Below are positions 11,281 through 23,266 of a stretch of DNA of 31,849 nt, in pieces; position 1 is the stretch's first letter, and every line of letters begins with the position of its first letter. A program made the position numbers and the translations under genes. Where the stretch lies: the NCBI GenBank assembly GCA_031549185.1, contig JAVBQG010000040.1, positions 1-31,849 on the forward strand. The letters run 5' to 3'. The DNA is from JAVBQG01 sp031549185 (GTDB taxonomy: Bacteria; Synergistota; Synergistia; Synergistales; Synergistaceae). The notes beneath the pieces were generated by a model. It was not told the origin of the DNA. It ran no database searches and saw nothing but the letters and a program-made list of their open reading frames with translations.

Positions 11281-11313
11281 TCCGATATTAAAGCATATCG
11301 GAGCGCATTACAA
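11281..11313 (-). promoter_or_regulatory. Possible cheR promoter overlapped by a perfect inverted repeat
   Basis: On the minus strand TTGTAA (11313-11308), a 17-base spacer and TAATAT (11290-11285) form a fair promoter. An 8-bp perfect inverted repeat, TCCGATAT (11281-11288) and ATATCGGA (11295-11302) with a 6-base centre, covers the -10 and part of the spacer, so it could be an operator or a leader hairpin. No U-run follows on the minus strand, which argues against a terminator for the kinase gene. Confidence 0.4.
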
Positions 11314-11348
11314 CCGCATAATTTTGACAGGTATATTTCATGGGTGTC

Positions 11349-13511
11349 CTATGGGGCGGCCGTCGTTTCGACGCCGCCGCAAAGATAGCGTCTCGTCTTT
11401 GCCATGAGTTCGTCGATCTCGATCGGTTTGCCGATATGGTCGTTCATCCCTGCGGCAAGGCACGCCGCTATATCCTCCTTGAAGACGTTGGCCGTCATCG
11501 CGACGATGGGGATCGTTTCCGCACGGGGGATCGCTTCCCGCTGCGCGCGGATCTGCCGTGTCGCCTCATAGCCGTCCATCTCGGGCATGTGTATATCCAT
11601 GAAGATCATGTCGTATCGCTCCGCGTTCGCGATAAAACGTTCGACCGCCAGCCTGCCGTTCTCCGCGCAATCGATCTCCACTCCCGTTCCGTCGAACATA
11701 GCGGCCAGGATCTCGCGATTGATCTCCACATCCTCCGCAAGCAGGATGTGTTTTCCAGCGAAAGCCGTATCGCAGGTCCCTTCTCTTGGTGTGCCCGGTG
11801 TGGCGCCGATCTCTTTCTCTGGATTTCCAACGCCGACTCGCGCCGTAAAAATAAAGCGCGCGCCCTTGCCCAGTTCCGACTCGACCCAGATCTTGCCGTC
11901 CATCCGCTCGACGATCGTCTTCGAGATCGCGAGTCCCAAACCAGTCCCTCCGTATTTGCGCGAGATGCTGTCGTCCGCCTGTTCGAACGATTGAAACAAC
12001 CTCTCCCGCTGCTCCGGAGATATGCCGATCCCGTTGTCGGCTACCTCGATCCGCAGGGTGCGGCGGTCTTCGGGTGCACCCTCCGCGCTGACGCGAAGGG
12101 TGATGTTTCCGTCCTCGGGGGTGAACTTGTTGGCGTTGTTCAAAAGATTTGCAATGACCTGTGCCAGGCGTTGTCTGTCTGCGATGATCGAAGGAGGAAC
12201 GCCGTCGTCTATCCGGATGGCCAGATGCTGCTTTTTCTCTTCGATTTTGAAACCGGCTACAGTTGTCGCCTGGTCTACCATCTCCTGAAAGGGGAAGTCC
12301 GTCTCCGATAGCTCGAACTTGCCCGCCTCGATCTTCGACATGTCCAGGATGTCATTAATGACGCCCAGCAGGTGCGTTGCCGCGTCATCGATCTTCCTCA
12401 GGCAATACTGTATGCGCTCCGTATCGCCCGTTCTTCGCGCGATGCCCGTCATGCCGATGATCGCGTTCATCGGAGTGCGCATTTCGTGGCTCATATGCGC
12501 CAGAAAGCTGGTCTTGCTCTTGCTCTCTTCGTCCGATCGCATCTTTTCGGCATTTGTGCGAACCAGAATATAGCAGAGCGCCGTCATGAGAGCGAAACCG
12601 AGGATGCCGAGCACGGCCGCGAGGCGATATACCTGCGCGTAATAACTGGCGCGCGGAATCACCGCGCCGATGTGCCATCCATTGAAGATCGTGCGAAAGA
12701 ACGCGACGCTGTCAGTGCCATCGGAGTCGATGAAGCGCTCCGCCGCAATCGGCTTTCCATTCTCGATCAGTGCGGCGAGATGCGCATAGCCCGTCCCTGC
12801 CGACGCCATCTCGGTCTCCAGCAGAGCGGGGTTTCGGTGGGAGGTGAAACGCAACGTGTCGCTTAACAGAACGCCGTACCCGTTGTTGGCGATCTTCTGT
12901 TTTGCGACGTAGTCGACGATGCGATTGAGCTTCAGGTCGATTGCCACCACGCCGTGCGATGCGCCCTGCGGATCGAACAGCTCTTTGGAGAAGGAGATGC
13001 ACATCCCGCCGGTTTCGGCGTCGATATACGGTTCGGAGAAGAAAATCGTGTTCTTATGTGCCACCGCACCGATGTACCATGGGCGTGTCGTGGGAATGTA
13101 TCCGGCAGGAGGCACCCAGCCGGAACCGTCGAGAAATTCGTCCCCGATATACCCGTACACTTTCATGAAATCGGGGAGGGGGGAGTGTTTGTCTCCGAAA
13201 TATCGATTTGTCTGAACCAGAAATTCCAGAATTTCGCGATTGCTTCTCTTCGTGCCCAACATAGTTTCCAGCGCACGCGCCATATTGCCGAACGAGAGTT
13301 CCGCCTCGGACAGGCTGGCGGAGACCGCTGTCTGGATGGTGTTCATCGTCTCCTCGCCGAGGAAAAACATCTGCTCGTTCACAATGCTGCTGACGTAAAA
13401 ATAGCTCACCAGCACCATGGCCAGAAAGGCCAGGAAGACGAAGATGATCTGCTGATAATTGGCTCCGATCAGTTTTTTAAATCTGGTGTTCAAGCGGCAT
13501 ACACCGACCAT
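11349..13511 (-). CDS. Hybrid sensor histidine kinase with dCache sensor and receiver domain; predicted amino-acid sensor
   Basis: 720 residues. The protein has TM1 at about 21-41, an extracytoplasmic double-Cache domain at 42-292, and TM2 at about 296-318. The HisKA domain has the phospho-acceptor His342 in AHMSHEMRTP. The HATPase domain has an N-box (NLLNNANKF, 455-463), DNGIGIS (492-498) and GGTGLGLAIS (521-530). The C-terminal receiver has acidic residues Glu593-Asp594, phospho-acceptor Asp639, Thr673 and Lys695. The Cache domain shows Tyr138, Arg143, Trp145, Tyr146, Tyr162, Asp164 and Asp192, spaced almost as in the amino-acid-binding dCache_1AA signature of PctA-type receptors; the ligand is therefore probably an amino acid (inference). 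There is no HPt or output domain, so phosphate must pass to an unseen partner. The ATG has only a weak ribosome site. It is upstream of cheR. Confidence 0.93.
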   Translation of the reverse strand: MVGVCRLNTRFKKLIGANYQQIIFVFLAFLAMVLVSYFYVSSIVNEQMFFLGEETMNTIQTAVSASLSEAELSFGNMARALETMLGTKRSNREILEFLVQTNRYFGDKHSPLPDFMKVYGYIGDEFLDGSGWVPPAGYIPTTRPWYIGAVAHKNTIFFSEPYIDAETGGMCISFSKELFDPQGASHGVVAIDLKLNRIVDYVAKQKIANNGYGVLLSDTLRFTSHRNPALLETEMASAGTGYAHLAALIENGKPIAAERFIDSDGTDSVAFFRTIFNGWHIGAVIPRASYYAQVYRLAAVLGILGFALMTALCYILVRTNAEKMRSDEESKSKTSFLAHMSHEMRTPMNAIIGMTGIARRTGDTERIQYCLRKIDDAATHLLGVINDILDMSKIEAGKFELSETDFPFQEMVDQATTVAGFKIEEKKQHLAIRIDDGVPPSIIADRQRLAQVIANLLNNANKFTPEDGNITLRVSAEGAPEDRRTLRIEVADNGIGISPEQRERLFQSFEQADDSISRKYGGTGLGLAISKTIVERMDGKIWVESELGKGARFIFTARVGVGNPEKEIGATPGTPREGTCDTAFAGKHILLAEDVEINREILAAMFDGTGVEIDCAENGRLAVERFIANAERYDMIFMDIHMPEMDGYEATRQIRAQREAIPRAETIPIVAMTANVFKEDIAACLAAGMNDHIGKPIEIDELMAKTRRYLCGGVETTAAP

Positions 13512-13528
13512 GTCGTTAAATGATATCC

Positions 13529-13534
13529 ATTATA
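13529..13534 (-). promoter_or_regulatory. -10 element of the sensor-kinase promoter
   Basis: A perfect TATAAT on the minus strand (13534-13529). No convincing -35 is found at 16-18 bases. The start site would be near 13522, leaving a leader of only about 10 bases before the ATG at 13511, in keeping with the lack of a ribosome site there. Confidence 0.5.
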
Positions 13535-13576
13535 CACGCTTGCGGCAATAAAACAGAACGTCTCGGCATTTGATAT

Positions 13577-13604
13577 TAGACAAAAAATAATTTTTTGGTA
13601 AAAT
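13577..13604 (+). promoter_or_regulatory. Promoter for the orphan 102-aa gene
   Basis: TAGACA (13577-13582), a 16-base A/T-rich spacer and TAAAAT (13599-13604); both hexamers match consensus at 5 of 6 positions. It faces the orphan gene and lies back-to-back with the kinase promoter. Confidence 0.6.
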
Positions 13605-13640
13605 AACGGTGTAGAAAAAGATATTCGGGAAACCTAAGCT

Positions 13641-13669
13641 TTGACAATGAGATGTGTCGATACTTTATC
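13641..13669 (+). promoter_or_regulatory. Possible second promoter for the orphan 102-aa gene
   Basis: A perfect TTGACA (13641-13646) with a 17-base spacer but a poor -10, TTTATC (13664-13669). It could be an activator-dependent start nearer the gene. The start site would fall near 13676, 27 bases before the ATG. Confidence 0.35.
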
Positions 13670-13702
13670 AGGTATCATCAGGAGCAAGTGGGGTGATCAA
13701 GG

Positions 13703-14011
13703 ATGAATATACGATCGGTTTTATGGGCGGGCGCGCCTCAAAATGTCGCGCATCAGTCCGCGTACCTCTACGGGCTAGACAGGGAACTTCTACCTCCCAA
13801 GTCGCCGCCGAACAGAGAACAGGTCGTGCTGGAAGGCTCTGGACATCTGGACACTCTGTACCAGTACAGACAGATGGAAGGTTGGCTGGGGGACGTGCCC
13901 GTCTCGTTCACGTATCTCATGGCGTACCGCTCGTACGAATATACGAAGCAGGTTTTCACCAAGACGGATTGGAGCTCGGCGAACACAAGCACGAACAGTT
14001 GGCTGGTCTAG
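13703..14011 (+). CDS. Orphan protein of unknown function, 102 aa
   Basis: Not recognised. It is supported as a real gene by its surroundings: an upstream promoter, a strong ribosome site (GGGGTGATC at 13690-13698, nearly fully complementary to the 16S rRNA tail) and a 19-bp terminator a few bases past the stop. The protein has no signal peptide, membrane span or cysteine. It is rich in aromatics, with Trp at 8, 61, 90 and 100 and eight tyrosines (21, 23, 53, 55, 71, 75, 78, 80). The section 31-36 is Pro-rich (PPKSPP). The tail is polar (Ser/Thr/Asn) and ends in WLV. The lower GC and AT-rich promoter region differ from the flanking genes. It sits alone between the sensor kinase (divergent) and the tig operon. 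No function can be assigned. Confidence 0.65.
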   Translation: MNIRSVLWAGAPQNVAHQSAYLYGLDRELLPPKSPPNREQVVLEGSGHLDTLYQYRQMEGWLGDVPVSFTYLMAYRSYEYTKQVFTKTDWSSANTSTNSWLV

Positions 14012-14015
14012 AAAT

Positions 14016-14067
14016 AAACGGTTCAGAGCCCGCGGACACCCGTGGGCTCTGAACCGTTTTGCATTTT
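14016..14067 (+). terminator. Strong rho-independent terminator after the orphan gene
   Basis: AACGGTTCAGAGCCCGCGG (14017-14035) pairs with CCGTGGGCTCTGAACCGTT (14040-14058) over 19 bp with a single G-U pair and a 4-base loop. It is followed by TT, GCA and five T residues. It isolates the orphan gene from the tig operon. Confidence 0.9.
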
Positions 14068-14133
14068 TGCGAAGGATTTATGTAAAATAACCGCTCCCAT
14101 GCGTACTCTTCCCGCCAAAAAAGTTAACTCGTA

Positions 14134-14142
14134 TGGTACAAT
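14134..14142 (+). promoter_or_regulatory. Extended -10 promoter of the tig-clpP-clpX operon
   Basis: TGGTACAAT: TACAAT (14137-14142) with a TGn extension. There is no good -35. It lies between the strong terminator and the tig ribosome site. No CIRCE or CtsR-type repeat is visible near it. Confidence 0.5.
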
Positions 14143-14199
14143 TATGCGGTTAGACACGCGAAGATGTCATCCCGGTTATCCCGAAAGGAGTTGTACTAT

Positions 14200-15639
14200 T
14201 TGAAATCCGAAATCCTCTCTCAGGAGCGGAATGTTGTTGTGGTAAAAGCGGAGTTCGAGGCGAGCGAGGTGGACCGCGCCGTACAGAAGACGGTGCGCGA
14301 GCTCTCCGGCAAGGCGAATATCAAGGGTTTTCGCAAAGGGCATGTTCCCAGAAAAATGCTGGAGCTCTATTTCGGCAAGGGTGGCATCTATAAAGAGACC
14401 GTCGAGCAGATGGCGCAGGAGGCGCTGGATAACATCGTCTCCGAGTACGAACTCGACCTGATTATCGAACCGAAGCTCAATCTCGGAGAATTGTCCGAGG
14501 GAAAATCGCTCGATCTCGAGTTTACATTCGAGGTGCGGCCGGAGGTGACTCTGCCCGATCTCTCCACACTGTCGGCTGAGAGGACGGCTTTCACGGTCAC
14601 CGACCAAGAGGTCGACGAGGCGTTCGCCCAGATTCTGGAGTCCTCCGCCGAACTGGTCCCGCTCGACGAGGACCGTCCGGTCGAACCGAACGACATCGTG
14701 CAGGTCGAATACGATTCCTACCACGTGCAGAACGACGGCACATCCTCCGTGCTCGAGGAGAAAAAACAGAGCACCATACACCTGGGTGTCGAGACGCTTC
14801 GCAAGGAGATCGCCGAAGCGGTCGTCGGCAAGAAGCTGGCGGAGGAATTTTCCTTTGAGGTGAAGATTGAGGACGACTACCCCGACAAACGTATGGCCTG
14901 CTCCGTGATCCGCTACGATATGGAGGTCCTGCAGCTTATGAAGCGCGTCGTGCCGGAGCCGACGGACGAGAAGATAGAGGAGATGTCCAAGGGCCAGTAC
15001 AAGACGGCGGACGAACTTCGCGCCGAGCTTCGCAGGCAGATGGAGGAAAACGCGAAGGAGCGCGGCGACACGACGCTGCGCGAATCCGCCATCAAGGCGC
15101 TTTCCGAGGCTGCAGAGGTCGATGTGCCGGAGTCCATGATCGACCGCCAGCAGAGCGCCATGCGTCGCGATCAGGAGAACCAGGTGCAGCAGGATCTGAA
15201 GCAGTCGCTCGACGAATACCTGAAGTTCAACAACCTCAGCGCCGAGGAGTATGACGGCAACCTGAGAAAGCGTGCCGAGGTGATCGTGCGCAATACGTTG
15301 ATTCTGGACGCCCTCGCGGATCAGGACGAAATAAGCTTCACCTCCGAGGAGATAAACGAGGAGATTGTGCGGATGGCCGCCTCGATGCGCGTCAAGCCGG
15401 AGGACCTGGCGGAGATGCTCCACAAGAATCGGGACGAGTTTACGGCGCTCGCCATGCGCGTGAGAAACCGCAATACGATCAGTCACCTTGCCTCCAAGGT
15501 TCAGGTCACGGAGGCCGAGCCGTCGAAGGCGGAGGCCTCGCCCGAAGCGACGGAGGAGAAGGCGGACGAAACAAAAGAGGCAAAGAAGCCCCGCGTGCGC
15601 AAAAAGGACAAAGACGCGCAGGAGGACGAGGCGGAATAG
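14200..15639 (+). CDS. tig: Trigger factor, ribosome-associated chaperone and prolyl isomerase
   Basis: 479 residues. The ribosome-docking signature GFRKGHVP lies at 43-50. The N-terminal domain is followed by a PPIase (FKBP-like) domain at about 150-240 and a helical C-terminal chaperone domain. The last 45 residues form a highly charged Glu/Lys-rich tail, longer than in many homologues. The start is TTG at 14200: AAAGGAG (14184-14190) sits 9 bases upstream, and the resulting N-terminus (MKSEIL) fits the family. An in-frame ATG at 14164 would add 12 residues lying across the ribosome site and is unlikely. First gene of the housekeeping operon; clpP begins on the next base. Trigger factor meets nascent chains at the ribosome exit, and linkage to ClpP/ClpX/Lon is a common protein-quality-control arrangement. 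Confidence 0.95.
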   Translation: MKSEILSQERNVVVVKAEFEASEVDRAVQKTVRELSGKANIKGFRKGHVPRKMLELYFGKGGIYKETVEQMAQEALDNIVSEYELDLIIEPKLNLGELSEGKSLDLEFTFEVRPEVTLPDLSTLSAERTAFTVTDQEVDEAFAQILESSAELVPLDEDRPVEPNDIVQVEYDSYHVQNDGTSSVLEEKKQSTIHLGVETLRKEIAEAVVGKKLAEEFSFEVKIEDDYPDKRMACSVIRYDMEVLQLMKRVVPEPTDEKIEEMSKGQYKTADELRAELRRQMEENAKERGDTTLRESAIKALSEAAEVDVPESMIDRQQSAMRRDQENQVQQDLKQSLDEYLKFNNLSAEEYDGNLRKRAEVIVRNTLILDALADQDEISFTSEEINEEIVRMAASMRVKPEDLAEMLHKNRDEFTALAMRVRNRNTISHLASKVQVTEAEPSKAEASPEATEEKADETKEAKKPRVRKKDKDAQEDEAE

Positions 15640-16248
15640 ATGGCTGAAGAAAGGATGACGCCGATGTCGTATCTGGTACCCATCGTCATCGAACAGACGG
15701 GCAGGGGTGAACGTTCCTACGACATATACAGCCGTCTGTTGAAGGACAGGATTATTTTCATCGGGCAGGAGATCGAGGACACGATGGCGAACCTTGTCGT
15801 CGCGCAGCTTCTCTTCCTCGAGAGCGAGGACCCGGACAAAGATGTGTTTCTGTACATCAACAGCCCCGGCGGAGTGATTACGGCAGGGCTTGCGATTTAC
15901 GATACCATGCAGTACATTAAATGCCCCGTTTCGACGATCTGTACGGGGCAGGCTGCCAGTATGGCTGCGGTGCTGCTTGCAGGCGGGGACAAGGGCAAAC
16001 GCATTGCGCTGCCGAACGCGAGGATTATGATTCATCAGCCGAGCGGCGGCGCCAGAGGACAGGCCGTGGACATCGAAATACAGGCCAACGAGATTCTGCG
16101 CATGCGCAAGATCACGAACGACATTCTGGTGCACCACACGGGGCAACCGCTCGAGCGAGTGCAGGTGGACACGGACAGGGATTTCTTCATGTCGCCTGAG
16201 GAAGCGGTCGAATACGGAATCGTCGATAAAGTGATCGAGAAACGATAG
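15640..16248 (+). CDS. clpP: ATP-dependent Clp protease proteolytic subunit ClpP
   Basis: 202 residues. The catalytic triad is visible: Ser107 in TGQAASMAA, His132 in MIHQPSGG and Asp181 in DRDFFMS. The N-terminus has the expected VPIVIEQTGRGERSYDIYSRLLKDRIIF block. The start at 15640 directly abuts the tig stop. A downstream ATG at 15664 (MSYLVP), with AAGG 9 bases before it, is an alternative and would give a length closer to other ClpPs. ClpP forms a tetradecameric barrel fed by ClpX, encoded next. The 8-residue N-terminal difference might only affect a processed propeptide. Confidence 0.96.
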   Translation: MAEERMTPMSYLVPIVIEQTGRGERSYDIYSRLLKDRIIFIGQEIEDTMANLVVAQLLFLESEDPDKDVFLYINSPGGVITAGLAIYDTMQYIKCPVSTICTGQAASMAAVLLAGGDKGKRIALPNARIMIHQPSGGARGQAVDIEIQANEILRMRKITNDILVHHTGQPLERVQVDTDRDFFMSPEEAVEYGIVDKVIEKR

Positions 16249-16277
16249 GAGAGACAGGCTTATCGAGGGATTAAAAG

Positions 16278-16318
16278 CTGAAAGACCTTTCACCGCAGTT
16301 TTGCATCCGGTCTTTCGG
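16278..16318 (+). repeat. Inverted repeat in the clpP-clpX gap
   Basis: GAAAGACC (16280-16287) and GGTCTTTC (16309-16316) are perfect complements around a 21-base centre. The stem can extend by one G-U and one C-G pair. It ends just before the clpX ribosome site GGGAG (16321-16325) and has no T-run, so it is more likely an RNA stability or translation element than a terminator. Confidence 0.5.
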
Positions 16319-16333
16319 TAGGGAGTGAATACG

Positions 16334-17616
<1,283 letters not shown>

Positions 17617-17617
<1 letters not shown>

Positions 17618-19959
17618 TGCCCCTTGTTCCGGTGCTCCCCATCCGGGATGTCGTCATCTTTCCCGGTGTCATCGCCCCTCTCTTTGTCGTAAGGCCGCGG
17701 TCCCTGAAGAGCGTCGAAGAAGCCTCCCTGACGGACAAGAACGTACTGGTGGTCGCACAGCGCGACACCGGCATCGAGGACCCGTCTCCGCAGGATTTGT
17801 ACAGCGTCGGGACGCTCTGTCAGGTCATCCAGATGGTCCGGATTCCCGACGGTTCGACGAAGGTCCTGATCGAGGGCAACGCGAGGGCGCTGGTGCACGA
17901 GTATTACACGAATGAAACCTACCTTTCGGCTGACGTCGTGCCTCTTCGCTTCGAGGGAAGCCACACCGAGAAGACGGAGCCGCTCCGCCGAACCGTACTG
18001 CAGCAGTTCGAGCGTTATGTGAACCTCCATCCCAAACTTCCGATCGAGGTGGCTTTCTCTCTCTCCAACGTTGAGGACCCTGTGCTCTTCGCCGATATCG
18101 TCTCCTCGCACATACAGGTCAAGATGGGCGAAAAGCAGGAACTCCTGGAGCTGTTGGACCCGGAGGTGCGCCTGGATCGCCTGTTGCGCCTGCTGCTGCG
18201 CGAGACGGAGCTGCTGGAGATGGAGCACTCCATACACGACAAGGTTCGCAGGGAGATCGAGCGCAACAACAGGGAGTACTACCTGCGCGAACAGCTTAAG
18301 GCGATCCAGTCGGAGTTGGGACAGCCGGAGACGGTTCCGGAGTACGAGGAGTTGCTCGCCCGGATCAAGCGGGCGAAGATGCCGAAGGACGTCGAAAAGA
18401 AGGCGCGCACGGAGCTGGAGCGCCTCGCGAAGATGCCGCCGATGTCCGCGGAGGCGACGGTCTCGCGCACTTATATCGATTGGCTGGCGGATATGCCGTG
18501 GCGCAAGAAGACCACCGACCGGCTGGATATAGGCCTCGCAAAGCAGGTGCTCGACGAGGATCATTACGGTCTCGACGAGGTGAAGGAGCGCATCCTCGAG
18601 TTTCTGGCGGTGCAGCGCCTCAGCGGCAAAGAGGCGCGCAAGGGACAGGTACTCTGCTTTGTGGGTCCGCCCGGCGTCGGCAAGACGTCGCTCGGCAAGT
18701 CGATCGCGCGGGCGCTCGGCAAGAAGTTCGTGAACTTCTCGCTTGGCGGGATGCGCGATGAGGCCGAGATTCGCGGCCATCGTCGCACCTACATCGGTTC
18801 GCTCCCCGGGCGCATCATCCAGAAACTGAAGCAAGCCGAGGTGAAGAATCCGGTCATGTTGATGGACGAAATCGACAAGGTCGGCACGGATTTCCGCGGC
18901 GATCCGTCGTCCGCGCTGCTCGAGGTGTTGGATCCGGAGCAGAACAGCGGTTTCACGGACCATTTTCTGGAGGTTCCCTTCGACTTGAGCCAGGTGATGT
19001 TCATCACGACGGCGAACGCGACGCACACGATACCGCGCCCCTTGCTCGACCGCATGGAGATCATCTCCATCCCGGGTTACGTGGCGGAGGAGAAGCTGCA
19101 CATCGCCAAACGCCATCTCTGGCCGAAGGTGCTCAAGGAGAACGGCCTCTCCTCGTTCAACGTGAAGATCTCCGACAAAATTCTGCATAAGATCATAGCG
19201 GAATACACGCGCGAGGCCGGCGTCAGAAATCTCGAGCGCCAGTTGGCCAAGGTGGCGCGCAAGCTCGCCGCGAAGATCGTGAACGACACGGAGGCAGGGG
19301 AGAGGGCGCCGAAGACGATTTCGGTATCGCCTGCGGCGCTCAAGTCGTACCTCGGCGCGCCGAAACTGCACGAGGCTCGACTGCCGCGCAGGGATTCGAT
19401 CGGCGCGGCCCTAGGCCTCGCCTGGACGGAATCCGGCGGCGACGTCCTGGTCATCGAGACCGTTGCCATGAAGGGAACGGGGAAAATCATCTTCACCGGC
19501 AACCTGGGCGACATCATGCAGGAGTCGGCACAGGCGGCGCTTGGGTATCTGCGCTCTTGCGCGGCCCGCTACGGCCTCGACAAGATCGAATGGGAGAAGA
19601 CGGACATTCATGTGCACGTCCCCGAAGGCGCTATCCCCAAGGACGGCCCCTCGGCGGGTGTGACCCTTGCGCTCTCGATCCTCTCCGCGCTCGGCGAACG
19701 CGAGGTCAGATCGACGATCGCCATGACGGGCGAGATTACGTTGCGCGGGACGGTCCTGCCGATCGGCGGCGTGCGCGAAAAGGTGCTCGCGGCGAAGCGA
19801 AACGGAATCTACTGCGTGCTGCTGCCAAAGGAGAACGCGGTCGACGTCGACGAGCTCGCTCCCTGGGCGAAGGAGGGCATGGAATTCCACTTCGTCTCGG
19901 ACGTGTCCGAGGTTTTCTCGCTTGCCCTCGCGAAGGATGCGGGAAAGAGAAAGCGTTGA
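17617..19959 (+). CDS. lon: ATP-dependent Lon protease
   Basis: 780 residues, LonA type. The N-terminal substrate domain starts with VPVLPIRDVVIFPG. The AAA+ module has Walker A GPPGVGKTS at about 350-358 and Walker B near MLMDEIDK. The C-terminal protease domain has the Ser-Lys dyad, Ser679 in KDGPSAGV and Lys722 in GVREKVLAA, at the same numbers as in the E. coli enzyme. GGGAGG (17604-17609) lies 7 bases before the ATG. It degrades misfolded and regulatory proteins in the cytoplasm. It overlaps clpX by 1 base and engB by 4 bases, so expression of the three is probably coupled. Confidence 0.97.
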
Positions 19960-20567
19960 CGCACTGGCAGTCGGATCTCGTCTGTACGGCTTTCAATCAA
20001 CGGCAGCTGCCGGAAGCGGAGCTCCCGGAGGTCGCCTTCGTCGGGCGCTCGAATGTGGGCAAATCCACACTGATCAACGCCCTTCTGGGACGCAGAATCG
20101 CCAAGGTCAGCTCGAAGCCGGGCAAAACCAGAAGCCTGAATTTTTACCGGGTCGAACCGGGCGGAGGGGCAAACCCCTTCTGTCTCGTGGATCTGCCCGG
20201 TTACGGATACGCGGCGCGCAGCCGCGACGAGCGCCGCGATTGGTGGCGCTTCGTGAACGATTACTTCTCCATGGAGCGTAATCTCGCCTTCGTCGTTCAC
20301 CTCGTCGATTTCAGGCACGGGCCGCTGGAGAACGACCACGAACTGACGGCGTGGCTCGATGCGATGGACATGCCGCGCCTGATCGTCTTCACGAAGGGGG
20401 ACAAAATCCCCAAGGGAAGGCGGAAGGGCACCTATTTGAAATACATAAACGCGGGGCTGGTCTCCGTCGCACCCCCTCCCGTCACGGAGGGGAAGAACGA
20501 CGCCGAGACGGACAGGCTTCGCGCTCTGATCGTACAGATTATTCGAGAACTCGGAAGATTGGGGTAA
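19956..20567 (+). CDS. engB: Ribosome-assembly GTPase EngB (YsxC/YihA)
   Basis: 203 residues. The G1 motif is GRSNVGKST (30-38), with the conserved KPGKTRSLNFY (54-64), G3 DLPGYG (79-84) and G4 TKGD (146-149). The family block LPEVAFVGRSNVGKS is exact. The start is TTG 19956, overlapping the lon stop as TTGA; it leaves 22 residues before LPEVAF, as in homologues, although the ribosome site is weak. EngB acts in late 50S subunit assembly. The usual G5 region (FSS or similar) is replaced by LVSVAPPPVTEG (168-179), a Pro-containing stretch that looks like a small insertion. Lon-engB linkage is common. Confidence 0.94.
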   Translation: MTHWQSDLVCTAFNQRQLPEAELPEVAFVGRSNVGKSTLINALLGRRIAKVSSKPGKTRSLNFYRVEPGGGANPFCLVDLPGYGYAARSRDERRDWWRFVNDYFSMERNLAFVVHLVDFRHGPLENDHELTAWLDAMDMPRLIVFTKGDKIPKGRRKGTYLKYINAGLVSVAPPPVTEGKNDAETDRLRALIVQIIRELGRLG

Positions 20568-20583
20568 CTTGGGAGGAATTGTG

Positions 20584-23253
<2,670 letters not shown>

Positions 23254-23266
23254 GACGGAACCCGCT

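Noticed and set aside
14068..14199. Search for a heat-shock operator (CIRCE or CtsR type) before tig-clpP-clpX-lon
   Set aside because: No TTAGCACTC dyad or GGTCAAA-type repeat is visible; only an extended -10 promoter is supported.
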